Source: an uncultured Micrococcales bacterium (lineage in GTDB: Bacteria; Actinomycetota; Actinomycetes; Actinomycetales; Microbacteriaceae). From it: a stretch of DNA of 6,589 bases. Both the position numbers and the translations under genes were made by a program. The notes beneath the pieces were generated by a model that searched no databases, was not told the DNA's origin, and worked only from the letters and a program-made list of their open reading frames with translations. Positions 1 to 6,562 of this stretch are shown here, in pieces (within the stretch, counting starts at the first letter, position 1; every line of letters begins with the position of its first letter). The stretch covers positions 1-6,589 of the forward strand of contig CAIPNT010000012.1 of the NCBI GenBank assembly GCA_903866485.1. The letters are read 5' to 3'.

Positions 1-239
1 ACGACATCGGTGTGGGTGTAGCTAAACACGTGACCCACGTGAAGCGAGCCAGAAACTGTTGGTGGTGGGGTGTCGATAGAGAACACCTGTGACTTTTCAA
101 CGTTGCGGTTGAAGTGGTAGGTTCCGTCAGATTCCCAGCGGAGCCCCCACTTTTCTTCTAGGCCCTCTACTCCGACCTTGTCAGGTGCGGTTGCAGGTGC
201 AAGAAAGTTGTTGGCTGAGCCTGAATGGGCAATAGTCAC
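1..239 (-). CDS. valS: Valyl-tRNA synthetase, N-terminal part (truncated by window edge)
   Basis: ValRS attaches valine to tRNA(Val) in the cytoplasm. Seventy-nine codons are visible, reading leftward from a GTG at 239–237; the rest lies outside the window. The class I signature TPPPTVSGSLHVGH is at residues 57–70, with the HIGH-type ATP site HVGH at 67–70, followed by FSYTHTD. The start is supported by GGAG at 250–247 with a 7-nt spacer. No in-frame ATG is present nearby. The wording TPPPTVSG, rather than the usual bacterial PPPNVTG, recalls archaeal-type ValRS known from Rickettsia and some Actinobacteria; this is from memory of the family and rests on a short stretch. The gene is divergent from ileS across an 81-bp spacer. 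Identity as ValRS rather than another class I enzyme is secure from this motif. Confidence 0.93.
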   Translation of the reverse strand, partial: MTIAHSGSANNFLAPATAPDKVGVEGLEEKWGLRWESDGTYHFNRNVEKSQVFSIDTPPPTVSGSLHVGHVFSYTHTDV

Positions 240-246
240 TGAAAGT

Positions 247-289
247 CTCCAAAAAACGGGTTTGTAACAGGTTAACATTGATAGGAGAA
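247..289 (-). promoter_or_regulatory. Candidate valS promoter and ribosome binding site
   Basis: On the minus strand, TTCTCC (289–284) lies 17 bp before TACAAA (266–261), which carries an upstream TGT like an extended -10. Transcription would begin near 254, just before GGAG at 250–247. The -35 match is poor, so this is a candidate only. It overlaps the ileS promoter candidate on the other strand. Confidence 0.35.
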
Positions 290-314
290 TTCCTTTTACT
301 GACAAGCCAGAAAG
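272..314 (+). promoter_or_regulatory. Candidate ileS operon promoter and weak ribosome binding site
   Basis: TTAACA (272–277) matches the -35 consensus at 5 of 6 bases. It lies 17 bp before TTTACT (295–300), which matches the -10 consensus at 4 of 6. The predicted transcript start is near 307, leaving a leader of about 14 nt with a weak AGAAAG (309–314) ahead of the ATG at 321. The AGGAG at 283–287 is too far from the ATG to serve as its Shine-Dalgarno and falls inside the promoter spacer. No T-box leader fits in this space. Confidence 0.45.
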
Positions 315-320
315 CCTTGA

Positions 321-3300
321 ATGTATCCCAAGAACAATGACTCAGCTAAAGCGGCGCGCGAGGGTGTAAACCCTAGCCCATCATTTCCGGCGGTTGAAGA
401 GGGAATTTTGGCTTTCTGGAAGGGTGACAACACCTTCCAAGCTTCGATCGACCAGCGAACTGCAGCCAACACCGAAGAGTTTGTTTTCTATGACGGCCCA
501 CCGTTTGCCAATGGTCTGCCGCACTACGGTCACCTGCTCACCGGTTATACCAAAGACATGGTTCCGCGTTTCAAGACCATGCAGGGCTACCGTGTAGAGC
601 GTCGCTTCGGCTGGGATACCCATGGCCTGCCTGCCGAGGTTGAGGCAGAGCGCCAACTTGGCATCTCGGGTCGCCTTGAAATCGAAAAGGTGGGAATCGA
701 TAAGTTCAACGATGCCTGTCGCACATCCGTGCTGAAATACACCAAAGAGTGGGAGCAGTACGTTACCCGCCAGGCCCGTTGGGTCGATTTCGAGAACGAC
801 TACAAGACCCTAGACACCGATTACACCGAGAGCGTGCTCTGGGCGTTCAAAGAGCTGCACAACAAGGGTCTGGTCTACGAGGGCTTCAAAGTTTTGGCTT
901 ATTGCTGGCGCTGCGAGACTCCGTTGTCTAACCACGAGCTGCGCATGGATGACGAGGTCTATAAGAACCGTCAAGACCAGACTCTAACCGTCACCTTCCC
1001 GGTGAGCGAGGGGCAAGAACTGGCTGGCGTTCGCCTCTTGGCTTGGACCACCACTCCGTGGACTCTGCCAACCAACTTTGCACTAGCTGTTGGACCTGAA
1101 ATTGAATATGTGGTTGTCGCTGCCGGCCCGAATGGAGCCGCCGACGGTGGCCCGGCTGGCACAAAGTACCTTCTTGCAAAGAACGTGGTCGCGGGTTTCG
1201 CTAAGGACCTCGGCTTTGCGTCAGCAGACGAACTCGAAACCTCAATCGTTGCGACCTATCTGGGAAGCGAACTAGCCGGCCTAAAGTATGAGCGTCTCTT
1301 CGACTACTACGCCGATCCAGCAAAGTTTGAAACCTCAAACGCCTGGACAGTCTTGGTCGATGACTACGTTGGCGACGGTGACGGCACCGGCATCGTGCAC
1401 CAGGCGCCTGCCTACGGTGAGGATGACCAGCGCGTATGTCTTGCCGCCGGTATCCCGACCTACATTTCAATAAACGATCGCGGTGAGTTCAACTCGGTCA
1501 TCACCGACTTCGAGGGTCAGCACGTTTTCGAGGCCAACAAGCCAATCTCGCAGCACCTCAAGGCTGCTGGTCGCGTACTTCGCCAGGCCAGCTATGAGCA
1601 CTCATACCCGCACTGCTACCGCTGCAAGAGCCCGCTCATCTACAAGGCTGTTTCGTCTTGGTTCGTTGAGACCACCAAGCTTCGTGACCGCATGCTTGAA
1701 CTGAACCAAGAGATCGACTGGACTCCAGACCACACCAAGGATGGCTCGTTCGGCAAGTGGCTCGAAAACGTTCGCGACTGGGCGATCAGCCGAAACCGAT
1801 TCTGGGGTGCACCGATTCCGGTTTGGAAGTCTGACGACCCGAACTACCCTCGCATCGATGTATACGGCTCGATGGAGGAGCTGGAGCGTGACTTCGGAGT
1901 TCGTCCGAGTGACTTTCACCGTCCAGTTATCGATGAGTTGACTCGACCAAACCCTGATGACCCAACAGGCAAGTCGACAATGCGTCGCGTGCCTGAAGTT
2001 CTCGACTGTTGGTTCGAATCTGGTTCCATGCCATTCGCCCAGGCTCACTACCCATTTGAAAACCGCGACTGGTTTGACACTCACAACCCAGGTGACTTCA
2101 TCGTCGAATACGTTGGTCAGACCCGTGGTTGGTTCTACACCTTGCACGTGCTTTCGACCGCTCTATTCGATCGCCCGGCCTTTAAGTCGGCGGTTTCGCA
2201 CGGCATCATCCTTGGAAATGATGGCCAGAAGATGTCAAAGTCGCTGCGCAACTATCCAGATGTGAACGAGGTTTTTGACCGCGACGGTGCCGACGCAATG
2301 CGCTGGTTCTTGCTGTCGAGTCCAATTCTTCGAGGTGGCAATCTAGTTGTTACCGAGCAGGGCATCCGTGAGGGTGTTCGTCAGTTCTTGTTGCCACTTT
2401 GGAACACCTGGTATTTCTTCTCGCTCTATGCCAACGCCTCGGGCTACGAAGCCAAGCGTTCATTTGAGAGCACGGATGTTCTAGACCGTTACCTGCTTTC
2501 GAAGACTCGCGACCTGATTAATGAGGTTGAAGGTCACTCCAATAAGTACGACTCTTATTCGGCTGCGGCAACACTTCGTGACTTCGCCGACGTGCTGACC
2601 AACTGGTATGTTCGCCGCTCGCGTGATCGCTTCTGGGCTGGCTCAACCGAGGCATTCGACACGCTTTACACTGTGCTAGAAATTCTTTGCCGCGTTGCAT
2701 CACCGCTATTGCCGATGGTTGCAGAAGAGATCTGGAAGGGCCTAACCGGTGGTCGAAGCGTTCACCTCGAGAACTGGCCAAACGCCGGGCAACTTCCTCA
2801 GGATGCCGCTTTGGTTTCGGCGATGGACCAGGTTCGCACCGTTAGTTCGGTTGCCTCCAGCCTTCGAAAGGCAAACAGCCTTCGCGTGCGTTTGCCGCTA
2901 GCCAAGCTGACTGTCGTCACAGCCAACGCTTCGACACTCGAGGCATTCAGCGAGATTTTGGCGGATGAACTCAACGTGAAGTCAGTGGCACTAGTTGAAC
3001 TTTCACTTGACTCGACCACCGAGTTTGGCGTGATAAAGCGACTAACCGTAAACTCACGTGCCGCAGGTCCGCGCATTGGCAAGAGCGTTCAGGCTGTAAT
3101 TCAAGCCGCCAAGGCTGGCGATTGGACCGAAGTCGATGGCGTCATCACCGTTGGCGGCATTGCCTTGGTTGACGGCGAATACACGCTCGACCTCGTTGCG
3201 AATCTGGCTGAAGGCAATGACGAGTCGATTGTCAGCGAGCACATCGGCATCTTGCCGGCTGGCGGGTTCCTCATCCTTGATGGCAAGGTAACCCCTGAGT

Positions 3301-3560
3301 TGGCTGCCGAGGGCTTGGCTCGAGACGTAGTTCGTGCGGTTCAGCAGGCCCGAAAGGATGCCGGCTTAGACGTTAGCGACCGAATTCGCCTCACACTTGA
3401 TGCGGCTGATGATGTTCTAGCAGCCGTTGCTGAGCACAGTGAACTGGTGAAGAACGAAACTCTAACCCTTGAACTTGAAACTATGAGCAAGACCGAGTTG
3501 GATAGCCCGGTTGCCGTTGGCGATGGCCAGCAAATTCAGGTTTCGGTGGCCAAACTTTGA
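321..3560 (+). CDS. ileS: Isoleucyl-tRNA synthetase, type 2 (IleS2-like), with editing domain
   Basis: IleRS charges tRNA(Ile) and hydrolyses mischarged Val-tRNA(Ile); it is a cytoplasmic class I enzyme. The 1079-residue length is normal for the actinobacterial type. In order: HIGH-type motif HYGH (68–71); GWDTHGLP (97–104); a CxxC at 195/198; the Thr-rich editing motif [12 protein letters not shown] (241–252); the editing-site segment [15 protein letters not shown] (355–369); a second CxxC at 432/435, probably sharing zinc with the first; WFES (564–567); KMSKS (637–641); an anticodon-binding helical domain from about 710; and a C-terminal DUF5915-type domain from about 890. The HYGH wording and the [10 protein letters not shown] segment resemble the eukaryote-like type-2 IleRS, a clade known for low mupirocin sensitivity. 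The ATG at 321 is the first possible start, because the preceding in-frame codon is TGA. It is the first gene of the four-gene run; its stop overlaps the folC start. Confidence 0.98.
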   Translation: MYPKNNDSAKAAREGVNPSPSFPAVEEGILAFWKGDNTFQASIDQRTAANTEEFVFYDGPPFANGLPHYGHLLTGYTKDMVPRFKTMQGYRVERRFGWDTHGLPAEVEAERQLGISGRLEIEKVGIDKFNDACRTSVLKYTKEWEQYVTRQARWVDFENDYKTLDTDYTESVLWAFKELHNKGLVYEGFKVLAYCWRCETPLSNHELRMDDEVYKNRQDQTLTVTFPVSEGQELAGVRLLAWTTTPWTLPTNFALAVGPEIEYVVVAAGPNGAADGGPAGTKYLLAKNVVAGFAKDLGFASADELETSIVATYLGSELAGLKYERLFDYYADPAKFETSNAWTVLVDDYVGDGDGTGIVHQAPAYGEDDQRVCLAAGIPTYISINDRGEFNSVITDFEGQHVFEANKPISQHLKAAGRVLRQASYEHSYPHCYRCKSPLIYKAVSSWFVETTKLRDRMLELNQEIDWTPDHTKDGSFGKWLENVRDWAISRNRFWGAPIPVWKSDDPNYPRIDVYGSMEELERDFGVRPSDFHRPVIDELTRPNPDDPTGKSTMRRVPEVLDCWFESGSMPFAQAHYPFENRDWFDTHNPGDFIVEYVGQTRGWFYTLHVLSTALFDRPAFKSAVSHGIILGNDGQKMSKSLRNYPDVNEVFDRDGADAMRWFLLSSPILRGGNLVVTEQGIREGVRQFLLPLWNTWYFFSLYANASGYEAKRSFESTDVLDRYLLSKTRDLINEVEGHSNKYDSYSAAATLRDFADVLTNWYVRRSRDRFWAGSTEAFDTLYTVLEILCRVASPLLPMVAEEIWKGLTGGRSVHLENWPNAGQLPQDAALVSAMDQVRTVSSVASSLRKANSLRVRLPLAKLTVVTANASTLEAFSEILADELNVKSVALVELSLDSTTEFGVIKRLTVNSRAAGPRIGKSVQAVIQAAKAGDWTEVDGVITVGGIALVDGEYTLDLVANLAEGNDESIVSEHIGILPAGGFLILDGKVTPELAAEGLARDVVRAVQQARKDAGLDVSDRIRLTLDAADDVLAAVAEHSELVKNETLTLELETMSKTELDSPVAVGDGQQIQVSVAKL
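3545..3559 (+). promoter_or_regulatory. folC ribosome binding site and TTG start inside the ileS stop
   Basis: GGTGG (3545–3549) lies 7 nt before a TTG at 3557–3559. The four bases TTGA join the folC start to the ileS stop codon TGA (3558–3560). The next in-frame TTG is about 17 codons further on and would remove residues ahead of the conserved RLEPTRR segment, so this TTG is the best start. The arrangement suggests translational coupling. Confidence 0.6.
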
Positions 3561-4918
3561 GCGAAGAAACCTATTGGGCAGAGCAGGCCGCTCAAGTTGA
3601 AGCGGCATTGCTAACCCGCGTGCCTGAAAACAAAATTCGTCCAAGGCTTGAGCCAACTCGCCGCCTAACCGAGTTGCTGGGTGACCCTCAGAAGATCTAC
3701 CGCATCATTCACGTCACCGGCACCAACGGCAAGACCAGCACCACTCGATTCATTGAGCGGTTGCTGCGCGAGCACGGATTGCGCACCGGTCGATTTACCA
3801 GCCCGCACCTGGTCAAGCTAAACGAACGACTGGCCATCGACGGCGAACCTGTTTCAGACGAATCATTGGTTGCAGCGTGGCAAGACATTGCGCCGATTGT
3901 TGAAATAGTTGACGCCGAACTTGAAGTCGCCGGCGAAGGCCCACTGACCTTCTTTGAGGTCTTGGCCGTGCTTGGTTTTGCCGTTTTTGCCGATGCGCCG
4001 GTTGATGTCTTGGTGCTAGAGGTCGGTATGGGTGGCGAGTGGGATTCAACCAACGTTGCCGACGGAGACGTTGCGGTTTTTGCGCCGATTGACCTAGATC
4101 ACATGGACCGCCTTGGCAACACCATCGCCGAGATCGCCAAAACCAAATCTGGCATCATTAAGCCAGGTTCGATCGTAGTTTCGGCGGCTCAACCGGCCGA
4201 AGCCCTAGAGATTTTGAAGGCAAAGGCAGCCGAGACTTCAGAGTTCTTCGGCAGCTATGGAGCAGACTTTGAAGTTCTAGAGTCTCAGCCTGACCTTCTT
4301 GGGCAGCGCGTCTCGATTCGCTCGCTTGCTGGCGAGTATTCTGACCTTAACCTGCCGGTGCACGGCTTCTATCAGGCTCAAAACGCCGCTCTGGCAGTTG
4401 CTGCGGTTGAGGCGTTTTTGGGTGGCGGCAAGCAGCGAATCATGGATGATGTGGTGCGCGCGGCTTTCGCAGATTTCTCGTCACCTGGAAGACTTCAGGT
4501 GGTTAGCCGCGAACCGCTCACCATTCTAGACGCGGCTCACAACCCTAGCGGTGCAAGGTCTCTCGTTGAGGCGCTATCGGCCAATTTTGGCTCTCCGCGG
4601 GTCACCGCGGTGGTGTCAATTTTGGCAGACAAGAACGCGCGTGAGTTTCTCGAAATTATCGAGCCGGTTGTGGCAAACCTTATCGTCACTCAGTCTGGTT
4701 CTGCGCGAGCGATTGGGGCCGCCGAACTTGCTGAGCTTGCCGTCGAAGTTTTCGGTGCCGATAGGGTAGCGGTGCAGGCAAACCCGCAGTGGGCTTTGGC
4801 TGAGGCTGCCTTGCAGCTGGAGGTAGGTGCCAAGGCGGCCATTCTAGTCACCGGTTCAATCACTTTGGTCGGCGACGTGCTGGCCCTAAAGCAGATAGAG
4901 GCAGAACAAGATGCGTAA
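3557..4918 (+). CDS. folC: Bifunctional folylpolyglutamate synthase / dihydrofolate synthase
   Basis: FolC adds glutamate to dihydropteroate and then to folates using ATP. It belongs to the Mur-ligase family and acts in the cytoplasm. The 453-residue length is usual. Visible motifs: P-loop GTNGKTS (55–61); TSPHL (81–85); TFFE (131–134); [12 protein letters not shown] (155–166), the family's ExGxGGxxDxTN; DHMDRLG (181–187); [10 protein letters not shown] (195–204), where Lys197 is the expected carbamylated lysine; and LDAAHNP (324–330) in the C-terminal Mur-ligase domain. Both the N-terminal ATPase domain and the C-terminal domain are complete, with no frameshift. Whether dihydrofolate synthase activity is kept in addition to polyglutamation cannot be told from motifs alone. 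The start is TTG, overlapping the ileS stop; the last 8 nt overlap the next gene. The order folC–DUF4233–ndk is classic for Actinobacteria. Confidence 0.97.
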   Translation: MSEETYWAEQAAQVEAALLTRVPENKIRPRLEPTRRLTELLGDPQKIYRIIHVTGTNGKTSTTRFIERLLREHGLRTGRFTSPHLVKLNERLAIDGEPVSDESLVAAWQDIAPIVEIVDAELEVAGEGPLTFFEVLAVLGFAVFADAPVDVLVLEVGMGGEWDSTNVADGDVAVFAPIDLDHMDRLGNTIAEIAKTKSGIIKPGSIVVSAAQPAEALEILKAKAAETSEFFGSYGADFEVLESQPDLLGQRVSIRSLAGEYSDLNLPVHGFYQAQNAALAVAAVEAFLGGGKQRIMDDVVRAAFADFSSPGRLQVVSREPLTILDAAHNPSGARSLVEALSANFGSPRVTAVVSILADKNAREFLEIIEPVVANLIVTQSGSARAIGAAELAELAVEVFGADRVAVQANPQWALAEAALQLEVGAKAAILVTGSITLVGDVLALKQIEAEQDA

Positions 4919-5315
4919 AAAGTCAACCAAGCGGGCACTCAGCGCCATTCTTATGGCCTTTGAAGCGCTTGTAGTGTTCTTTGCCACGCTGGTAGCTTTT
5001 GGCACAAAGGCGCTTGGTGCGAGCAACGCAGATGCCGTCACCATTTGGGCGGTCGGTCTTGGCTTTTCCATCCTGTTGATCGCGACCCCGGCCATTTTGG
5101 GCCGACGCGGCTCATACGCATGGGGTTGGGCGCTTCAGATCGCAATGATTTTCATGGGCGTTTGGGTGCCGTTGATGTATTTCGTCGGCGGAATCTTTAT
5201 CTGCCTCTGGATTTGGGCAATGGTCGCCGGCGGCACCATCGACAAAGCTCGCGCGGCTTATGAGCGCACACTTGGTTTAAACGAGGCAGCAGATGCCACA
5301 ACAGAGGAGCAGTAA
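4911..5315 (+). CDS. DUF4233 family four-helix membrane protein, function unknown
   Basis: This is a 134-residue integral membrane protein of unknown function. It has a basic N-terminus (MRKKSTKR) and then four hydrophobic segments at about 10–30, 43–63, 69–88 and 89–107. A charged, soluble tail of about 27 residues is rich in Ala, Thr and Glu. The short loop GRRGS (64–68) between helices 2 and 3 is basic and probably cytoplasmic, so both termini are likely inside. Assignment to DUF4233 rests on size, topology and above all its fixed place between folC and ndk; Rv2446c of M. tuberculosis holds the same position. The ATG at 4911 overlaps the folC stop by 8 nt, with GAGG at 4898–4901 nine nt upstream. 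I see no catalytic motif, and folate or nucleotide transport by this protein would be speculation. Confidence 0.9.
   Translation: MRKKSTKRALSAILMAFEALVVFFATLVAFGTKALGASNADAVTIWAVGLGFSILLIATPAILGRRGSYAWGWALQIAMIFMGVWVPLMYFVGGIFICLWIWAMVAGGTIDKARAAYERTLGLNEAADATTEEQ
5305..5309 (+). promoter_or_regulatory. Strong Shine-Dalgarno of ndk
   Basis: AGGAG lies 6 nt before the ndk ATG, which itself directly follows the TAA of the DUF4233 gene (TAAATG, 5313–5318). It is the best ribosome binding site in the run. This suggests ndk is translated more strongly than the genes before it and fixes its start. Confidence 0.75.
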
Positions 5316-5726
5316 ATGACCGACGTAACCCTAGTTCTAATTAAGCCGGATGGTGTAAAGCGCAACCTGATTGGTGAAATCATCTCGCGTTGCGAGGCCA
5401 AAGGCTATGTGGTCGCAGACCTGCGCAAGTTGACCCCATCTCGCGAACTGTTGGCTCAGCACTATGCCGAGCACGAGGGCAAACCTTTTTACGAACCACT
5501 TGTTGACTTTATGAGCAGCGGTGATGTTGTTGCCATCAAACTTCAGGGTCACCGTGTGATTGAAGGTTTCCGTTCGCTTGCCGGGGCAACCGATCCGACG
5601 CTAGCCGCGCCCGGAACTATCCGTGGTGATCTTGGACGCGACTGGGGTCTAAAAGTTCAGCAAAACCTGGTGCACGGTTCAGACTCACCTGAGTCGGCCG
5701 AGCGCGAGTTGAAGCTCTGGTTCTAA
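5316..5726 (+). CDS. ndk: Nucleoside diphosphate kinase
   Basis: Ndk moves the gamma-phosphate from ATP to other nucleoside and deoxynucleoside diphosphates through a phosphohistidine in the cytoplasm. The 136 residues match the normal length. The catalytic His120 sits in NLVHGSDS (117–124). Other active-site residues visible are Lys10 in LVLIKPDG, Tyr50, Arg86 in GFRSLAG, Thr92, Arg103 in GTIRGDLGRDWG and Asn117. All expected key positions are present, so the enzyme should be active. The ATG follows a strong AGGAG. It is the last gene of the run and faces the VKOR gene, with only 7 bp between the two stop codons. There is no obvious terminator hairpin in that gap, so transcripts from both sides may overlap. 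Confidence 0.98.
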   Translation: MTDVTLVLIKPDGVKRNLIGEIISRCEAKGYVVADLRKLTPSRELLAQHYAEHEGKPFYEPLVDFMSSGDVVAIKLQGHRVIEGFRSLAGATDPTLAAPGTIRGDLGRDWGLKVQQNLVHGSDSPESAERELKLWF

Positions 5727-5733
5727 ACCGAAA

Positions 5734-6360
5734 TTACTTCCACAGCAGGTGCCACTGGTTCCAGAATCGAACGATGATCACAAAGATGATTAACAAGTCG
5801 GTCGAAAGGGTCCATAGCCAAACCCGTTGGTAAGCCAGATCAAAGAACCCAGCCATTCGAATCGGTGTCTCGATAACGCCTTCGCGAATCAAGAACAGAA
5901 TCACAGTCCAGAACAACGGGATGGTCGCCGCCCAGGCGACCATGCAATAAGGGCAAAGCACACCTATAACGAAGGTGCTCTGTGTCCAAAGCCAGACGAT
6001 AAACAAGAATGCCATCGTCACGCCGGTGGCAAAGACTCGCCAGAACCAAGTGGCAAATCTAGCCCCGGCCAAGATGGCCACTCCAACGGCAATAGGCGCC
6101 ACGAAACCAGCTAAACCAAGCAGCGGGTTAGGAAATCCAAGCAGGCGCGCCTGAGCCGTGAGCATCACTGACTTGCACGAGATGAATGGGTTTAGGTCGC
6201 AGCTTAAGGTTGCGTTCGGGTCTGCAGCAACGTGCAATCGCTCGAGGGTCAGACTGAATGCGGCAATCCAGCCAAGGATGCCGGTCAGGATGAGAGTCCA
6301 GGCGAAACCCCGTCCAGGGTTAGGTGTCTCTTCGGTGTTTTGGTGAGATAGAGAGGTCAC
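5734..6360 (-). CDS. Vitamin K epoxide reductase (VKOR) family membrane oxidoreductase
   Basis: Bacterial VKOR proteins reoxidise a DsbA-like partner by passing electrons to a quinone, so exported proteins can form disulfides. From the GTG at 6360 the protein has 208 residues. It carries the four family cysteines: Cys54 in LSCD and Cys62 in ISC (outer loop pair), and Cys136/Cys139 in the CPYC redox motif. Hydrophobic segments lie at about 21–39, 80–100, 107–127, 129–157 and 183–198, with SLTLERLHV and GFPNPLLGLAG typical of the actinobacterial family. The frame stays open upstream to a GTG at 6438 (234 residues). I prefer 6360 because the extra 26 residues are unlike the family and lie across an inverted repeat and promoter candidates. 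No Shine-Dalgarno precedes 6360, but a -10-like element ends 7 nt before it, which fits a leaderless mRNA. The gene has no DsbA partner in the window. Confidence 0.92.
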   Translation of the reverse strand: MTSLSHQNTEETPNPGRGFAWTLILTGILGWIAAFSLTLERLHVAADPNATLSCDLNPFISCKSVMLTAQARLLGFPNPLLGLAGFVAPIAVGVAILAGARFATWFWRVFATGVTMAFLFIVWLWTQSTFVIGVLCPYCMVAWAATIPLFWTVILFLIREGVIETPIRMAGFFDLAYQRVWLWTLSTDLLIIFVIIVRFWNQWHLLWK

Positions 6361-6366
6361 CTTTTC

Positions 6367-6376
6367 AGTATTACAC
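6367..6376 (-). promoter_or_regulatory. Candidate extended -10 of a leaderless VKOR transcript
   Basis: Reading leftward, TGT then AATACT (6372–6367) copies the rightward -10 exactly. The seventh base after it is the G of the GTG at 6360, so transcription would begin on the start codon itself. No -35 is found at 17 bp; a GCGACA (6399–6394) is present but 21 bp away. Leaderless mRNAs are common in Actinobacteria. Confidence 0.45.
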
Positions 6377-6385
6377 GCACGGTTG

Positions 6386-6414
6386 GTGACATTTGTCGCT
6401 CTGGGTGTAATACT
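6386..6414 (+). promoter_or_regulatory. Candidate promoter for the rightward gene (presumed rne)
   Basis: GTGACA (6386–6391) matches the -35 consensus at 5 of 6 bases. After exactly 17 bp comes AATACT (6409–6414), 4 of 6, with TG one base upstream as in an extended -10. The expected transcript start is an A near 6421, giving a leader of about 142 nt before the ATG at 6563. This is the best promoter match I see in the window. Confidence 0.55.
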
Positions 6415-6452
6415 TGAAGAAGTTAAGTCGGACCACACCCGACTCGACTCAA

Positions 6453-6474
6453 AGTTTTAGCGAGAGTTTTAGCG
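6453..6474 (+). repeat. Tandem direct repeat AGTTTTAGCG, two copies
   Basis: AGTTTTAGCG occurs at 6453–6462 and again at 6465–6474, a 12-bp period, just downstream of the predicted rightward transcript start. The spacing is close to one helical turn, so it could be a tandem protein-binding site, or a chance duplication. Confidence 0.8.
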
Positions 6475-6540
6475 TTGAAGTCACATAAGACCCATCGGGC
6501 AGTGAGTGCCGCCAAATAAAGCACATCGCATTTAGATTTG

Positions 6541-6562
6541 GTTGTCTGCAAAAGCAGGCAAC
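6541..6562 (+). promoter_or_regulatory. Hairpin abutting a start codon
   Basis: GTTGTCTGC (6541–6549) pairs with GCAGGCAAC (6554–6562) over 9 positions, with one G·U pair and an AAAA loop. The 3' arm contains the only Shine-Dalgarno-like bases (GCAGG, 6554–6558) and ends at the base before the ATG at 6563. It has no following T-run, so it is not an intrinsic terminator. When folded it would hide the ribosome binding site. Confidence 0.6.

Larger units (their letters stand above)
6367..6414. repeat. Perfect 10-bp inverted repeat in the divergent intergenic region
   Basis: AGTATTACAC (6367–6376) and GTGTAATACT (6405–6414) are exact reverse complements separated by 28 bp. A second, shorter palindrome, GACATTTGTC (6388–6397), lies almost at the centre. 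Each outer arm contains TGTAATACT pointing outward, so the symmetry may simply be two mirrored extended -10 elements. Alternatively the arms may be a regulator's paired half-sites. I do not recognise the arms as a known operator. Confidence 0.85.
6421..6562 (+). other. Non-coding leader of the rightward gene
   Basis: No ATG-started frame lies in this 142-nt stretch. It holds a tandem 10-bp repeat (6453–6474), a small GGCA/TGCC hairpin (6498–6510), two AU-rich stretches (CCAAATAAAG near 6512 and ATTTAGATTTG near 6530), and a stable hairpin at its end. If the next gene is rne, AU-rich sites in its own leader would suit cleavage by RNase E, as in the E. coli feedback loop. This is inference from position only. 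Confidence 0.4.

Noticed and set aside
240..320. T-box riboswitch for ileS
   Set aside because: The spacer is only 81 bp and I see no T-box core or antiterminator bases (no TGG at all). The predicted transcript start leaves a leader of about 14 nt.
1602..2147. A 181-residue open frame antisense to ileS
   Set aside because: It lies wholly inside a well-supported ileS frame, has no family motif, and shows the irregular composition expected of the reverse of a coding sequence.
3709..4053. A 114-residue antisense frame inside folC, rich in Ser, Thr and Pro
   Set aside because: Its low-complexity composition mirrors folC codon use on the opposite strand. It covers the folC P-loop, which is clearly the coding reading.
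5718..5760. Intrinsic terminator after ndk
   Set aside because: Only a 4-bp GGTT/AACC pairing is visible at the ndk end, with no T-run; it is too weak to call.
5827..6114. A 95-residue plus-strand frame opposite the VKOR gene
   Set aside because: The minus strand encodes all four VKOR cysteines and the membrane helices across this stretch. The plus frame is hydrophilic, motif-free and lacks a ribosome binding site.
6361..6438. N-terminal 26-residue extension of the VKOR protein from the GTG at 6438
   Set aside because: It has no clear ribosome binding site, runs through a perfect inverted repeat and promoter candidates, and is polar and unlike the family's N-terminus. It remains possible.
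6502..6519. Short upstream open frame in the leader (GTG, 5 codons, then TAA)
   Set aside because: There is no convincing Shine-Dalgarno, and frames this short are common by chance.
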